From Deltaproteobacteria bacterium (GTDB lineage: Bacteria > Desulfobacterota > Desulfovibrionia > Desulfovibrionales > Desulfovibrionaceae), in NCBI GenBank assembly GCA_031285295.1, contig JAITWK010000007.1:1-51347 (forward strand): a DNA stretch of 51,347 bases, read 5' to 3'. How positions within the stretch are numbered: the first letter of the stretch is position 1; every line of letters starts with the position of its first letter. Under the pieces are notes generated by a model. The model ran no database searches. It was not told where the DNA came from and worked only from the letters and a program-made list of their open reading frames with translations. The translations under genes and the position numbers were made by a program. Of the stretch, positions 14,313 through 21,801 are shown one piece after another.

Positions 14313-14366
14313 GGGTTCAATCCAGGGTGAAGAAAATCAGGAAGTCAGGCAATCCAGGGTTCAGGT

Positions 14367-15437
14367 TTACAGGATAAAAGCGGGGCGGAAGCCGATAACG
14401 CCATTCGCAATCGTGCGGGCGTTATTGAGGGCGAGCGCAAACAACCCCGCAAGAGCGCCATTGTTATAAACGCCGCCGCGAAGCGGGAAACGTTCCCCGG
14501 CGTTAATGTGGTACATGGTGCCCAGGCTCTCCGCCGAATTGGGGAAAAGCCCCAGCAGCTTGAGCAGGGCCGGAATGGTCACGCCGGAAGCCGCAGTCAC
14601 CGCGCTAAAAGCACTGGAAGAGGATTTGCTGCCATCCGATTTGTTGGCGATTACGGTATTAATTTTTACCGCGCCCGTACCCTCCGCTCCGGCTGCGTCA
14701 CACTTCAGCGTATTTTCCGTACCCGGAGCAGCCAGGGTGCCGTTGCTCAAAATGCCGCGCCAGGCCGCGCTGCTCACGCCATGATCCGCTGTGACCGCGT
14801 TGTTGTCGGCAATAATCTGAATTTCGCCTTCGTTCAGGCGCAGGCCGGAAGCCCATTCCCACACGTTGCCCACCAGGTCGGTAATTCCGGCCAAAGTGTT
14901 GTCATGCCGCCAGCTCATCGGGCCGGATCCGGTCAGGGTGCGGGCCACGCCTTCCGCCTTGCCCGGCGCAAGGTTGTCGGCGCGGGTGGCGGTTTCGTGA
15001 ATGGCCACATGGTGCCGCCCGTACTGCGTATTGCCGTTGGGCTGGAAGCCGGTTTTAATACCCAGCGCCCCCAGCAGCGCCCATTCGATATTGCTCATCA
15101 AATGCCAGCCCTTGCCCTTGGCCCGGCAAAAATTCATGGCCTGATCAAAGTTGATGCTGGCCTTGGGATCCAGACCGGGCAGCGATACCGCGAATTCATC
15201 CACTACCGTGGCCGGATAAACCCCGATGAACAGCTCGCTTTTTTCCACACCGTCCACAATGAAGGCAGGGTGGGTGCCGGTCAGGCCCAGTTCCGGGGCC
15301 ACGTCTTCAATGTTCACTCGCGGAATACGCCGCATGAACGAAGGGTGCCCGCCGTCATCGTAAAGCACGGTCACCAGGCCGCCCGTGGCCGCTTCAACGC
15401 TCGCCCGCAAACTGTCTTTGGTAATAATAGTCGCCAT
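14367..15437 (-). CDS. DGR variable protein, tail-tip receptor binder (C-type lectin/FGE fold)
   Basis: 356 residues. Residues about 110-356 carry formylglycine-generating-enzyme/C-type-lectin signatures: GWHLMSNIEWALLGALG, DLVGNVWEWASGL and the final RGG(V)YNNG...NG(V)IGFRPA. The last 37 residues (317-353) are the variable repeat. Residues 319, 323, 329, 336, 343 and 347 differ from those the template encodes (I, D, N, N, N, N become L, V, L, A, I, V). It is the last gene of the tail operon after a tail fibre, so it most likely binds the host surface, as Mtd does in the Bordetella phage. The N-terminal 100 residues should anchor it to the fibre or baseplate. Confidence 0.93.
   Translation of the reverse strand: MATIITKDSLRASVEAATGGLVTVLYDDGGHPSFMRRIPRVNIEDVAPELGLTGTHPAFIVDGVEKSELFIGVYPATVVDEFAVSLPGLDPKASINFDQAMNFCRAKGKGWHLMSNIEWALLGALGIKTGFQPNGNTQYGRHHVAIHETATRADNLAPGKAEGVARTLTGSGPMSWRHDNTLAGITDLVGNVWEWASGLRLNEGEIQIIADNNAVTADHGVSSAAWRGILSNGTLAAPGTENTLKCDAAGAEGTGAVKINTVIANKSDGSKSSSSAFSAVTAASGVTIPALLKLLGLFPNSAESLGTMYHINAGERFPLRGGVYNNGALAGLFALALNNARTIANGVIGFRPAFIL
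14379..14488 (-). repeat. DGR variable repeat (VR)
   Basis: 110-bp 3' end of the variable protein gene. It is homologous to the template repeat with nine substitutions, at 14398, 14399, 14410, 14431, 14432, 14452, 14453, 14470 and 14483, each opposite a template adenine. The invariant end at the 3' side (coding GGCTTCCGCCCCGCT) is the expected initiation-of-mutagenic-homing region. It stops 12 bp short of the gene's stop codon. No second VR is present in the window. Confidence 0.96.
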
Positions 15438-15857
15438 TTAAATTGCTCCTTCCTGCACCAGGCAGGGTACCGGGATTGTCCAGAGGCGCAGGATAACCGT
15501 TGCCATTTCCTCAGGCGTCAGGGGCAGCCGCTCCGGGCTGCCGCCGCCTTCCATTGCCATGCCGTCAAAGCCGCCGTCTTCGCCATCCGGGGCGGAAAGC
15601 GGCATCACCGGCAGATCCGGCTCCGCATATTTCGCGGGCGGGATTTCCAGCGTGGCCACATAGCTGCCCCCGCCCTCTATGCCTTCAACCAACGCGCCGC
15701 CCGCGCCATGCACCACGTCAATGGTCACGCGGGCATCGGTCTGCCGCGCCGCGCAGTCAATGGGCAGCGTCACGTTATGGCAGGTGATGCTGACAGTCGT
15801 TCCGGCCTCGCTGTATTCGGCCCAGGGACCAAGGCCGTTTTTTACAACCTGAATCAT
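15438..15857 (-). CDS. Hypothetical tail-fibre-associated protein
   Basis: 139 residues between the tail fibre and the variable protein, adjacent to the latter with no gap. The N-terminal half looks beta-rich (GTTVSITCHNVTLPID, ARVTIDVVHGAGG, SYVATLEIPPAKY). The C-terminal half is acidic then ends with TPEEMATVILRLWTIPVP. It could be a fibre adaptor or chaperone for the variable protein, by position only. Family not recognised. Confidence 0.65.
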   Translation of the reverse strand: MIQVVKNGLGPWAEYSEAGTTVSITCHNVTLPIDCAARQTDARVTIDVVHGAGGALVEGIEGGGSYVATLEIPPAKYAEPDLPVMPLSAPDGEDGGFDGMAMEGGGSPERLPLTPEEMATVILRLWTIPVPCLVQEGAI

Positions 15858-15866
15858 AAAAGCTCC

Positions 15867-16748
15867 TTATACAGCCGGGTGCTGCACCAGCATCCGCACT
15901 TTAATGTTGTCGGCCAGGCCGGAGGTTTGCAGCTTGAAGCCGTTGTTCAGCCTGTCCTCACAGGTCAAATCGCCAAGCTGCCCACGCCCGCCATCCAGCG
16001 AAAGCACTTCCATATCCACCAGATAGCGGGCGTCCGGCAAAACATTGGACAGCGCCACCACCGCCCGCGCCGGGGCGATTTGAATCTGCGGCCAGTTCGG
16101 CTCGCGCCTGGCGCTATCCACGATGCTCACCTTCGAGAGATAGGGATCGTTCTCTTCGGTGTTCCCGGCCGGAACCGTGGCTCTGGCCAGCTCGATTGCG
16201 CCCTCCGGCAGCGTGCCGTTAAGGGTGGTGGCGGCCACATCAATCGCCCCGGCAGCGGTCAGGAACATGTAGAGGATTACCGTACCGGCCTCCGCCGTGG
16301 TATTGCTGGCAACGCTGGCCGTGTTGGTCTGGCCCAGTACCGGATAAAGCCGCCCGCGCATGAACACCGCCCCATCCGAAACGGAAATATTGCGCGTGGC
16401 CGAATCGCTTTTGGTAATGGCCACGCCGGATTTGATGCCCCGGTTGACGATGGTGGTTTCAATTTCCTGAAAACGCACCCGGTTGGTACGGGTAAGTTCC
16501 CGCCCGGCTAGCCCGGCCTGATCCAAAGCGAACTGCATTCCGGCAAAAAAAGCTTCCTGCGATTCGGCGCTGTAGCTGTCTAAAATCTCTTTCAAGCTGT
16601 CGAGATGTTTTTTTAAAAACAGCGTCCTGCTGCCAAGCTGTTTGGCCTGAATATTGTCAATTCCGTCTTCGCCGCCGACAACGGGGTCGGTTTCTTCGAT
16701 GCGGTAGATGCCTTCTACCCACTCGGCAATTTCTTTTAAGTTTGCCAT
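15867..16748 (-). CDS. Tail fibre protein
   Basis: 293 residues. The N-terminal region is helical (IAEWVEGIYRIEETDPVVGG, FLKKHLDSLKEILDSYSAESQ) and the rest is Ala/Thr/Gly-rich beta sequence (GAVFMRGRLYPVLGQTNTASVASNTTAEAGTVILYMFL is one such zone), as in P2-like fibre and fibre-adaptor proteins. It lies between gpI/the collar-type gene and the DGR variable protein. It would form the distal fibre carrying the variable tip. Confidence 0.75.
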   Translation of the reverse strand: MANLKEIAEWVEGIYRIEETDPVVGGEDGIDNIQAKQLGSRTLFLKKHLDSLKEILDSYSAESQEAFFAGMQFALDQAGLAGRELTRTNRVRFQEIETTIVNRGIKSGVAITKSDSATRNISVSDGAVFMRGRLYPVLGQTNTASVASNTTAEAGTVILYMFLTAAGAIDVAATTLNGTLPEGAIELARATVPAGNTEENDPYLSKVSIVDSARREPNWPQIQIAPARAVVALSNVLPDARYLVDMEVLSLDGGRGQLGDLTCEDRLNNGFKLQTSGLADNIKVRMLVQHPAV

Positions 16749-16759
16749 GAATTTCCCAC

Positions 16760-17203
16760 CTAAAAGTTGATTGTCCAGGTGCCGGTGATTTCAATATCAT
16801 CGGCCTTTTCAATGGCGCCTCGCGTTTTACGTGCGAAAAGCGAACCATCGCCGCAGATCAAACCGAACTCGCGGATCGTCTTGCCGTTCGCCTCGGCGGG
16901 GCCGATGGAAAACGCAAATACCACGCTGCCCGTTGCCGGGTAGCTGTGCGAAGTCAGTTTTTTGATAAAGGCGTTTGTCAGCTTGGTATCATTCGGGTTC
17001 GGCCCAAAATCATCTTCACCCACGCCTATTTGCGTCACCACCTTGCCCGCGCCATCCCCGCCAATCAGTCGAGCCAGGGCATCACGCGCCGACGACATAA
17101 TCATGTTGTCATCGCGGTAATGCTCAATTTCCTGCCCGTGGCGGGTAATGGAGAGTTCCAGACAGCCCCGCAACGAAGCCGCATCCTCCAGCCGCATGCT
17201 CAT
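16760..17203 (-). CDS. Tail fibre/collar-type protein
   Basis: The start MSMRLEDA at 17203 has GGAGG ahead and overlaps the gpI stop by 4 bp; the longer frame to 17233 is not needed. 147 residues, beta-rich (GCLELSITRHGQEIEHYRDDN, VVTQIGVGEDDFGPNPNDT, GSVVFAFSIGPAEANGKTIREFGLICGDG). The IREFGL element with an F/G pattern is seen in phage tail-collar and baseplate wedge-connector proteins. Function is by context. Confidence 0.65.
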   Translation of the reverse strand: MSMRLEDAASLRGCLELSITRHGQEIEHYRDDNMIMSSARDALARLIGGDGAGKVVTQIGVGEDDFGPNPNDTKLTNAFIKKLTSHSYPATGSVVFAFSIGPAEANGKTIREFGLICGDGSLFARKTRGAIEKADDIEITGTWTINF

Positions 17204-18618
17204 ATCAAAACCTCCTTGGCGCTGTAGCGCCATGCGCCATCATGCGCGTATTTGTCATTATGAAAAATGTGACGGAACACATTCACCGTTATTGCATCAT
17301 CCAACGCAAAAGCGTCGCTGGCCCTGCTGAACACGGCGCTGTCAAAGCGGTCGGAAAGCGCCTTATAAGTAAAGAGCGGCGCGTGAGGGGAACCCGGCTG
17401 CCAGCCCCACAGGTTATGGCTGGTCTGGCCGGAATGATCGGCAAGCCCGTCATGCCGCGCAGGGCGCAAATTCATGCCGCCGTGTTGCCCGCGCAAGCCG
17501 GTGCCGTTATGAAAAATCAGGCCGTTTCTGATATTAATGTAGCGTTGCCCGTGGGTAGTGCTGCCATCATGAACCTGCGTGGCTTTATCCCGCAGCCTGG
17601 GCGAAAGCGAAATCGCCGCTTTATCAGCCACGCTCACCGCATCCGCAGCATTCACAGCAAGCCGGGTTGCCGAATCATCCAGCGCCGGGGTTCTTAAAAG
17701 GCCATGCCTGCCCTGACCATCGTGGCATAAAGTGCCGTTATGACGCGGCGCATAACAGACAGAATCCTCCACGCCAGCCCGCATGGAAAGGGAAACAGCA
17801 TCAAGCCTGGCATTATGCGTATGGCCAAAGGGCTTCCACGGGGCGTATCGCTCTTTTCCGTCATGGAACAAATAACGGTTGTGCGTTCGTAAAATGCCGT
17901 TATCGTAACGGATTGACCCGTTATGCAGCGGATAACCCCAGGCTCTGGTATCGACCGGGCGTTTTATCACACTGAGCAGCTGCGTATCTGTGCAGTCTGC
18001 TGCGTCAACCATGGGCAAAACAAAAGAGATACCGTCAAGATGCTGGCTCTTGCGTTTGTATTTGTCGATCATGGCGCTGATTTTTTTGATCTGTTCCGTA
18101 TTCAGCCCAACATTCAAAATATCCAGCTCAACCTTGAAGCAACCCCGGACTCCCTGCCAGGCGTTGTAAACAGCCCTGCCGTCATGTTTAAAAGTTTGAT
18201 CGTGAATACGAAAAACACCTTGATCATATTCAAACCACTCGATCAGCCGCGATTGGCCATAAACCATACCCACGGCGGTTTCCACCGCCCAGGGCGTACC
18301 TTTGTGACGGTGCAGTTTTAGCTGCTGAAACAAAAAATCGCGCTTGGCCGCAAGGCTCCAGCTTTCATCCCACAAATCGGCGTGCAGCATCACAGCCAAA
18401 TGGGTAAGCAGCGGTTCCTGCAAAATGCTGATGGCTGGCCAGAGCAGCACATTCGGGATAATCTGCACCGTGCGCTGTATTTCCAATTCAATGGCTGCGG
18501 CGATCATCCGCATGTTTTCATCGCGGGCAATTGACGACGGCAGCAGATCCGGCAAGCCGCTTTCGCCCAGCTTGCGCCCTTGCCCTTCTGGCGAAATGGC
18601 CGGAATCTGCTTAGGCAT
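17200..18618 (-). CDS. Phage tail protein I (P2 gpI family) with HDG repeat extension
   Basis: The start MPKQIPAI at 18618 overlaps gpJ by 8 bp and has GGAGG upstream; 472 residues, more than twice the P2 gpI length. Residues about 1-185 match gpI (LPSSIARDENMRMIAAAIELE, WAISI-type LWPAISILQEPLLTHLAVMLHADLWD, HRHKGTPWAVETAV). The rest repeats short units such as LHNG, FHDG, RHNG, CHDG, VHDG, FHNG, ARHDG and YAHDG roughly every 10-25 residues, an unusual His/Asp-rich extension that could bind metal ions or form a beta-rod toward the fibre. It acts in baseplate assembly. Confidence 0.85.
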   Translation of the reverse strand: MPKQIPAISPEGQGRKLGESGLPDLLPSSIARDENMRMIAAAIELEIQRTVQIIPNVLLWPAISILQEPLLTHLAVMLHADLWDESWSLAAKRDFLFQQLKLHRHKGTPWAVETAVGMVYGQSRLIEWFEYDQGVFRIHDQTFKHDGRAVYNAWQGVRGCFKVELDILNVGLNTEQIKKISAMIDKYKRKSQHLDGISFVLPMVDAADCTDTQLLSVIKRPVDTRAWGYPLHNGSIRYDNGILRTHNRYLFHDGKERYAPWKPFGHTHNARLDAVSLSMRAGVEDSVCYAPRHNGTLCHDGQGRHGLLRTPALDDSATRLAVNAADAVSVADKAAISLSPRLRDKATQVHDGSTTHGQRYINIRNGLIFHNGTGLRGQHGGMNLRPARHDGLADHSGQTSHNLWGWQPGSPHAPLFTYKALSDRFDSAVFSRASDAFALDDAITVNVFRHIFHNDKYAHDGAWRYSAKEVLI

Positions 18619-19771
18619 CCTCAAAACCTCCAAAGGTCAGAGAAACTTCCGTGGCGCGGGCCACAGCGTTTTCCGGCACTGCCGTAAATTCCGGGCTGGT
18701 CAGCATCAGGCGCTTGGCCCCGGCAGCGCGCACACGAGTGTAAAGCTCGTCCGGCACGATATCGCGGCCAAGTTTGGCCCCCTGCCAAGCGGCATAATCC
18801 GCCCCGGCCTGCTGCACTGCGGCCTGAATGCTGCCCACCAGCCCGGAATCCGCCCGGCTGATGTAATAAACGCCTTCCACGCGAAAAAACGTTTCCAGCG
18901 GGGCTTTTACTGTCAGCCTGTCGCCCATCGGCCTGCGGTTGCGCGGCGAAAGATTTTCAATAACCTTATCCAGCATGGCCTGATCCGGCAGTTCGCCGCC
19001 CGCCAGCAGCGGATAAACCTCAATGTCGCAAGGCAGCGGCGAAAGAACGGCCACATCGCTGATCAGCGGGCTGGCCGAATATGTCCAAAACTGATACGCC
19101 CCTTCCGGCCCGGCGGTGGAATAACCCTCCAGGGCAAGATAAATGCGGCGGCGGTAGTGATCGTCATCTTCAATGTCTGCGCCGCCGGAACTGGCGCTGA
19201 TATTCATGGTCAAAGACACATACGGCTGCGGATCCACCAGCACGTTGATCTGCCCTGGTTCAAAGCCGTTGCCGATGAGGCCGGGCGTCAGGCATTCCAC
19301 AATCACATCAACGTGGGGCATTTCCGTGGCTGAAGCCGCTGGCGGAATGGCTGCGCCCTCGGTAAGCCTGAAAAATATTTTATTATCCGGAGTCACGCGC
19401 AGCGTATCCGCCAGCGGTACGGAAAAATTAAGACCAGGTTCGGCAAAAATGCGCTGCACCGTTCTGGAAGGTGTGTTTGTAAGACGCTCCACGCCGTGAA
19501 AAGCGCCGATTTGATCCAAAAAGTCATCAACAGCTTCGGCCAGCAAATTCTGCTTGCCGGTAAAATCAATCAAACCGAGAGCTACGGAAAGTTCATAGGC
19601 CACGGATTTGAACAGCAAAGACTCCGGATCGCCGGGGTACAGCGTTTTTTTACTGTCACCCTGATATTTTTTGATCAGCCGGGCCAGCACAGCTGCCGGG
19701 TTGGCATCGGCAAAAGTGACTTTCGGCAAATTTTGCGGAAATTCAAAATCCGCGCCGCTGAAGTTGCTCAT
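18611..19771 (-). CDS. Baseplate assembly protein J
   Basis: 386 residues. It fits the P2 gpJ/Mu gp47 family: DPESLLFKSVAYELSVALGLIDF near residue 55, LLAEAVDDFLDQIGAFHGV, a beta-sheet centre, then EDDDHYRRRIYLALEGYSTAGPEGAYQFW and YLLAGGELPD-like loops. It forms the outer baseplate wedge. It sits between gpW and gpI with overlaps, as in P2. Confidence 0.92.
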   Translation of the reverse strand: MSNFSGADFEFPQNLPKVTFADANPAAVLARLIKKYQGDSKKTLYPGDPESLLFKSVAYELSVALGLIDFTGKQNLLAEAVDDFLDQIGAFHGVERLTNTPSRTVQRIFAEPGLNFSVPLADTLRVTPDNKIFFRLTEGAAIPPAASATEMPHVDVIVECLTPGLIGNGFEPGQINVLVDPQPYVSLTMNISASSGGADIEDDDHYRRRIYLALEGYSTAGPEGAYQFWTYSASPLISDVAVLSPLPCDIEVYPLLAGGELPDQAMLDKVIENLSPRNRRPMGDRLTVKAPLETFFRVEGVYYISRADSGLVGSIQAAVQQAGADYAAWQGAKLGRDIVPDELYTRVRAAGAKRLMLTSPEFTAVPENAVARATEVSLTFGGFEDA

Positions 19772-20130
19772 AAAAGCTCCTCGCTGTACTCTTTGCGGAT
19801 TCGCACCACCGAAACCGGGCGAAGCATACCGGCCAGCGCCTCCGCCCTGGAGCGGGCGGCGGAAACCGGCGCGTAGCTGACAGAAATTACCTCCACACGC
19901 GGCACATATTTTTCAATCTGCATGGCCACATCCGCCACATGCGCGGGCAGCACGGTATTAATCGGCTGATCAATAATGTCCCAGCTCACGCCGAAGTCAC
20001 GATCCAGCGGAACCGAGCCTTTGCGGGTTTCCTGCACAGTGCGTATTTCCTGCGCCAAGGCCAAAAGCCCGGTTGCCCCAATGATAAGTTCCGGCGGCAA
20101 TGTGCTATCAACTGTAAAAATACCGCTCAT
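19768..20130 (-). CDS. Baseplate wedge protein, GPW/gp25 family
   Basis: 120 residues. ALAQEIRTVQETRKGSVPLDRDFG and VAMQIEKYVPRVEVISV are diagnostic of the GPW/gp25 fold (polyubiquitin-like wedge in contractile baseplates). It overlaps gpJ and the next gene by 4 bp. Confidence 0.92.
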   Translation of the reverse strand: MSGIFTVDSTLPPELIIGATGLLALAQEIRTVQETRKGSVPLDRDFGVSWDIIDQPINTVLPAHVADVAMQIEKYVPRVEVISVSYAPVSAARSRAEALAGMLRPVSVVRIRKEYSEELL

Positions 20131-21062
20131 GCCAGACCCCCAATAACGTTATCGATTGTGCGCGTAACCTCCTGGGCCGCTTTGGCCGCCATTTCGCTCA
20201 GGTCTGCCACACCCTGGTTCAGCAAAGGCTCCATGTTTACAGCGCCTTTGGTGGCTAGGTCTGCAACATTGATAGAGCCGCTGGTAACCAGCCCGGAAAT
20301 ATCCAAAGCGTTTTCGCTCACCAGCTCGTCCAGATTTAAGCTGCCTTCTGCCACCAGCGCGTTAACGTCTGCCGTTCCATCCGGCACAAATCCGGTCAAA
20401 TCCAGCAAACCTTGCGGAACCAACGCGTTCAAATCCAACAGACCTTCGCCCACCAGTCCGTTCAGGCTGATCACGCCATCGGCAATCATGCCCCCCAGAC
20501 TGGCCGCGCCGGAAGCAATTACACCACTCATGCCGGATAGCGCCGTGGCCGCAAACTCGTTCATGCCAGCCACTTCTCCCACTGCCGAACTCACAGCGGC
20601 CAACGCGGTATCGCCAGCTTGTCCGCGCAAGGCGTAGGCCGCCGCACCTGCGTAAGCTTCCAGCGAGGGGGTGAGGTCGTATTCAATCAGGCTGACTGCT
20701 ACCTCGGCCCGCCAGGTTGAACCGTTCTGGACGATCTTGTGCGTGGGGTTCACGCTTTGCACAAACCACAGACCGGCATAATTCAAACCGAGCATGAGTG
20801 GCACTTCATTGCCGGTTTCGATTATTTCCAGCAATGCAGTAATGCTCGCGTCCGGCGAATAATCGTGGCCCGACATGCGTTCCAACACCACGGTCAGGCT
20901 GATTTCGTCCAGATCACGCCCTGTATGCTGCAAACGCGGCAGGCCGTTCAGCACGTCATGTTTGGCACTTTTGGCCGAGCGGCGGCGCGAAAGATCGCGA
21001 AAAGTGCGAATCTGTTCGTGACTTACCTTGAAAATGACCGGGCCAAGACTGCCTATAAACAT
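20127..21062 (-). CDS. P2 gpU-like tail protein with 11-residue repeat extension
   Basis: 311 residues, about twice P2 gpU. Residues about 1-130 match the gpU family (GSLGPVIFKVSHEQIRTF, GRDLDEISLTVVLERM, EVPLMLGLNYAGLWFVQSV). From residue 180 to about 300 there are some ten tandem 11-residue units with the pattern x-LV-xx-G-xL-D-L-N (for example GLVGEGLLDLN, ALVPQGLLDLT). Regular 33-bp periodicity suggests a repeat-built helical or solenoid rod. gpU sits at the tail end; the extension is not part of the ordinary family. Confidence 0.85.
   Translation of the reverse strand: MFIGSLGPVIFKVSHEQIRTFRDLSRRRSAKSAKHDVLNGLPRLQHTGRDLDEISLTVVLERMSGHDYSPDASITALLEIIETGNEVPLMLGLNYAGLWFVQSVNPTHKIVQNGSTWRAEVAVSLIEYDLTPSLEAYAGAAAYALRGQAGDTALAAVSSAVGEVAGMNEFAATALSGMSGVIASGAASLGGMIADGVISLNGLVGEGLLDLNALVPQGLLDLTGFVPDGTADVNALVAEGSLNLDELVSENALDISGLVTSGSINVADLATKGAVNMEPLLNQGVADLSEMAAKAAQEVTRTIDNVIGGLA
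20163..20525 (-). repeat. 33-bp tandem coding repeats in the gpU-like gene
   Basis: About eleven degenerate 33-bp units encode 11-residue repeats with Gly at position 6, Leu/Val at 2-3 and Leu-Asx at 10-11. The DNA copies are diverged, so this is an old array kept by selection on the protein. Confidence 0.8.
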
Positions 21063-21074
21063 GCGCCGCTCCTG

Positions 21075-21800
21075 TTAGTGCAAATCCCCGCCGGAACGGG
21101 TGGAGGCAAAGCTGTTGCCGCTGGTGGAGCTGTTGCCTCTGGTGGTCAAATCGCCCTGTATATCTACTGAACCGGTGACTACCAAAAATCCGTTGATAAT
21201 GCGGTCGGCGTTGTCGGTTGCCCTGTATCGCCCTCCGCTGCCGCCGGAACCGCCGCTGGTGACGTTGCCATTTAAATCAATATGCGTTGCGGTAAGGCTG
21301 ATAAAATCCGGCGCAGTGGCCGCGATTTTTCCTTTGGCTTCAACCGTTACATCTGCACCGGCACTGGCCTTGATAAAAGTTCCAATTTCGGCTTCCAAAC
21401 TCTCGGTGGTCTTTATTTTTGCCCGTCCCTGCACATCAGCCAGCAGCACATGGGCGGCGCGGTCATACTCCAGCACGGTGCCATCGGCAAAAGTCCGGTG
21501 CCACTTGTCGCCCGAACCAACCGGCGGTGCGTCCGCCCCGTACATGCTGCCCAGTACAAAACCTTCTTCCTTGCCGTGCGGTAAAAACAGGCAAAGCACC
21601 TGGTCGCCATAATCCGGCAAATCGTAAACGCAATCCTGTTTGGCGCGGGGAACCAGCACTTGCAGATAATCGGTGGTCAGCGGGCCGGAAACAGTATCGG
21701 GAAACTCCACGCGCACGCGCATTTTTTGTTCGTCCCGCGCCACCACAAAACCAACCCGGATAACCTGCGCCAGCAAATCGGCCAAACTTTCCGCGCCCAT
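21075..21800 (-). CDS. Baseplate assembly protein V (spike)
   Basis: 241 residues. The OB-fold part (RVGFVVARDEQKMRVRVEFP, LTTDYLQVLVPRAK, YGDQVLCLFLPHGKEEGFVLGSMY) is gpV. A beta-helix follows (AKIKTTESLEAEIGTFIKASAGADVTVEAKG), then a Gly/Ser linker and a TTRGNSSTSGNSF stretch ending SGGDLH. P2-like trimeric spike proteins use this order. Found next to gpD/gpU. Confidence 0.9.
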   Translation of the reverse strand: MGAESLADLLAQVIRVGFVVARDEQKMRVRVEFPDTVSGPLTTDYLQVLVPRAKQDCVYDLPDYGDQVLCLFLPHGKEEGFVLGSMYGADAPPVGSGDKWHRTFADGTVLEYDRAAHVLLADVQGRAKIKTTESLEAEIGTFIKASAGADVTVEAKGKIAATAPDFISLTATHIDLNGNVTSGGSGGSGGRYRATDNADRIINGFLVVTGSVDIQGDLTTRGNSSTSGNSFASTRSGGDLH

Positions 21801-21801
21801 C

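Noticed and set aside
14317..14360. CAATCCAGGGT direct repeat downstream of the VR as part of the homing signal
   Set aside because: Two 11-bp copies at 14317-14327 and 14350-14360 are real but lie beyond the gene's stop and near the terminators; I see no match in the TR region, so a homing role has no support.
14508..16511. A 667-residue rightward frame antisense to the variable protein and tail fibre
   Set aside because: It has His/Arg/Gln-rich composition and no SD; it is the antisense of well-supported tail genes in G+C-rich DNA.
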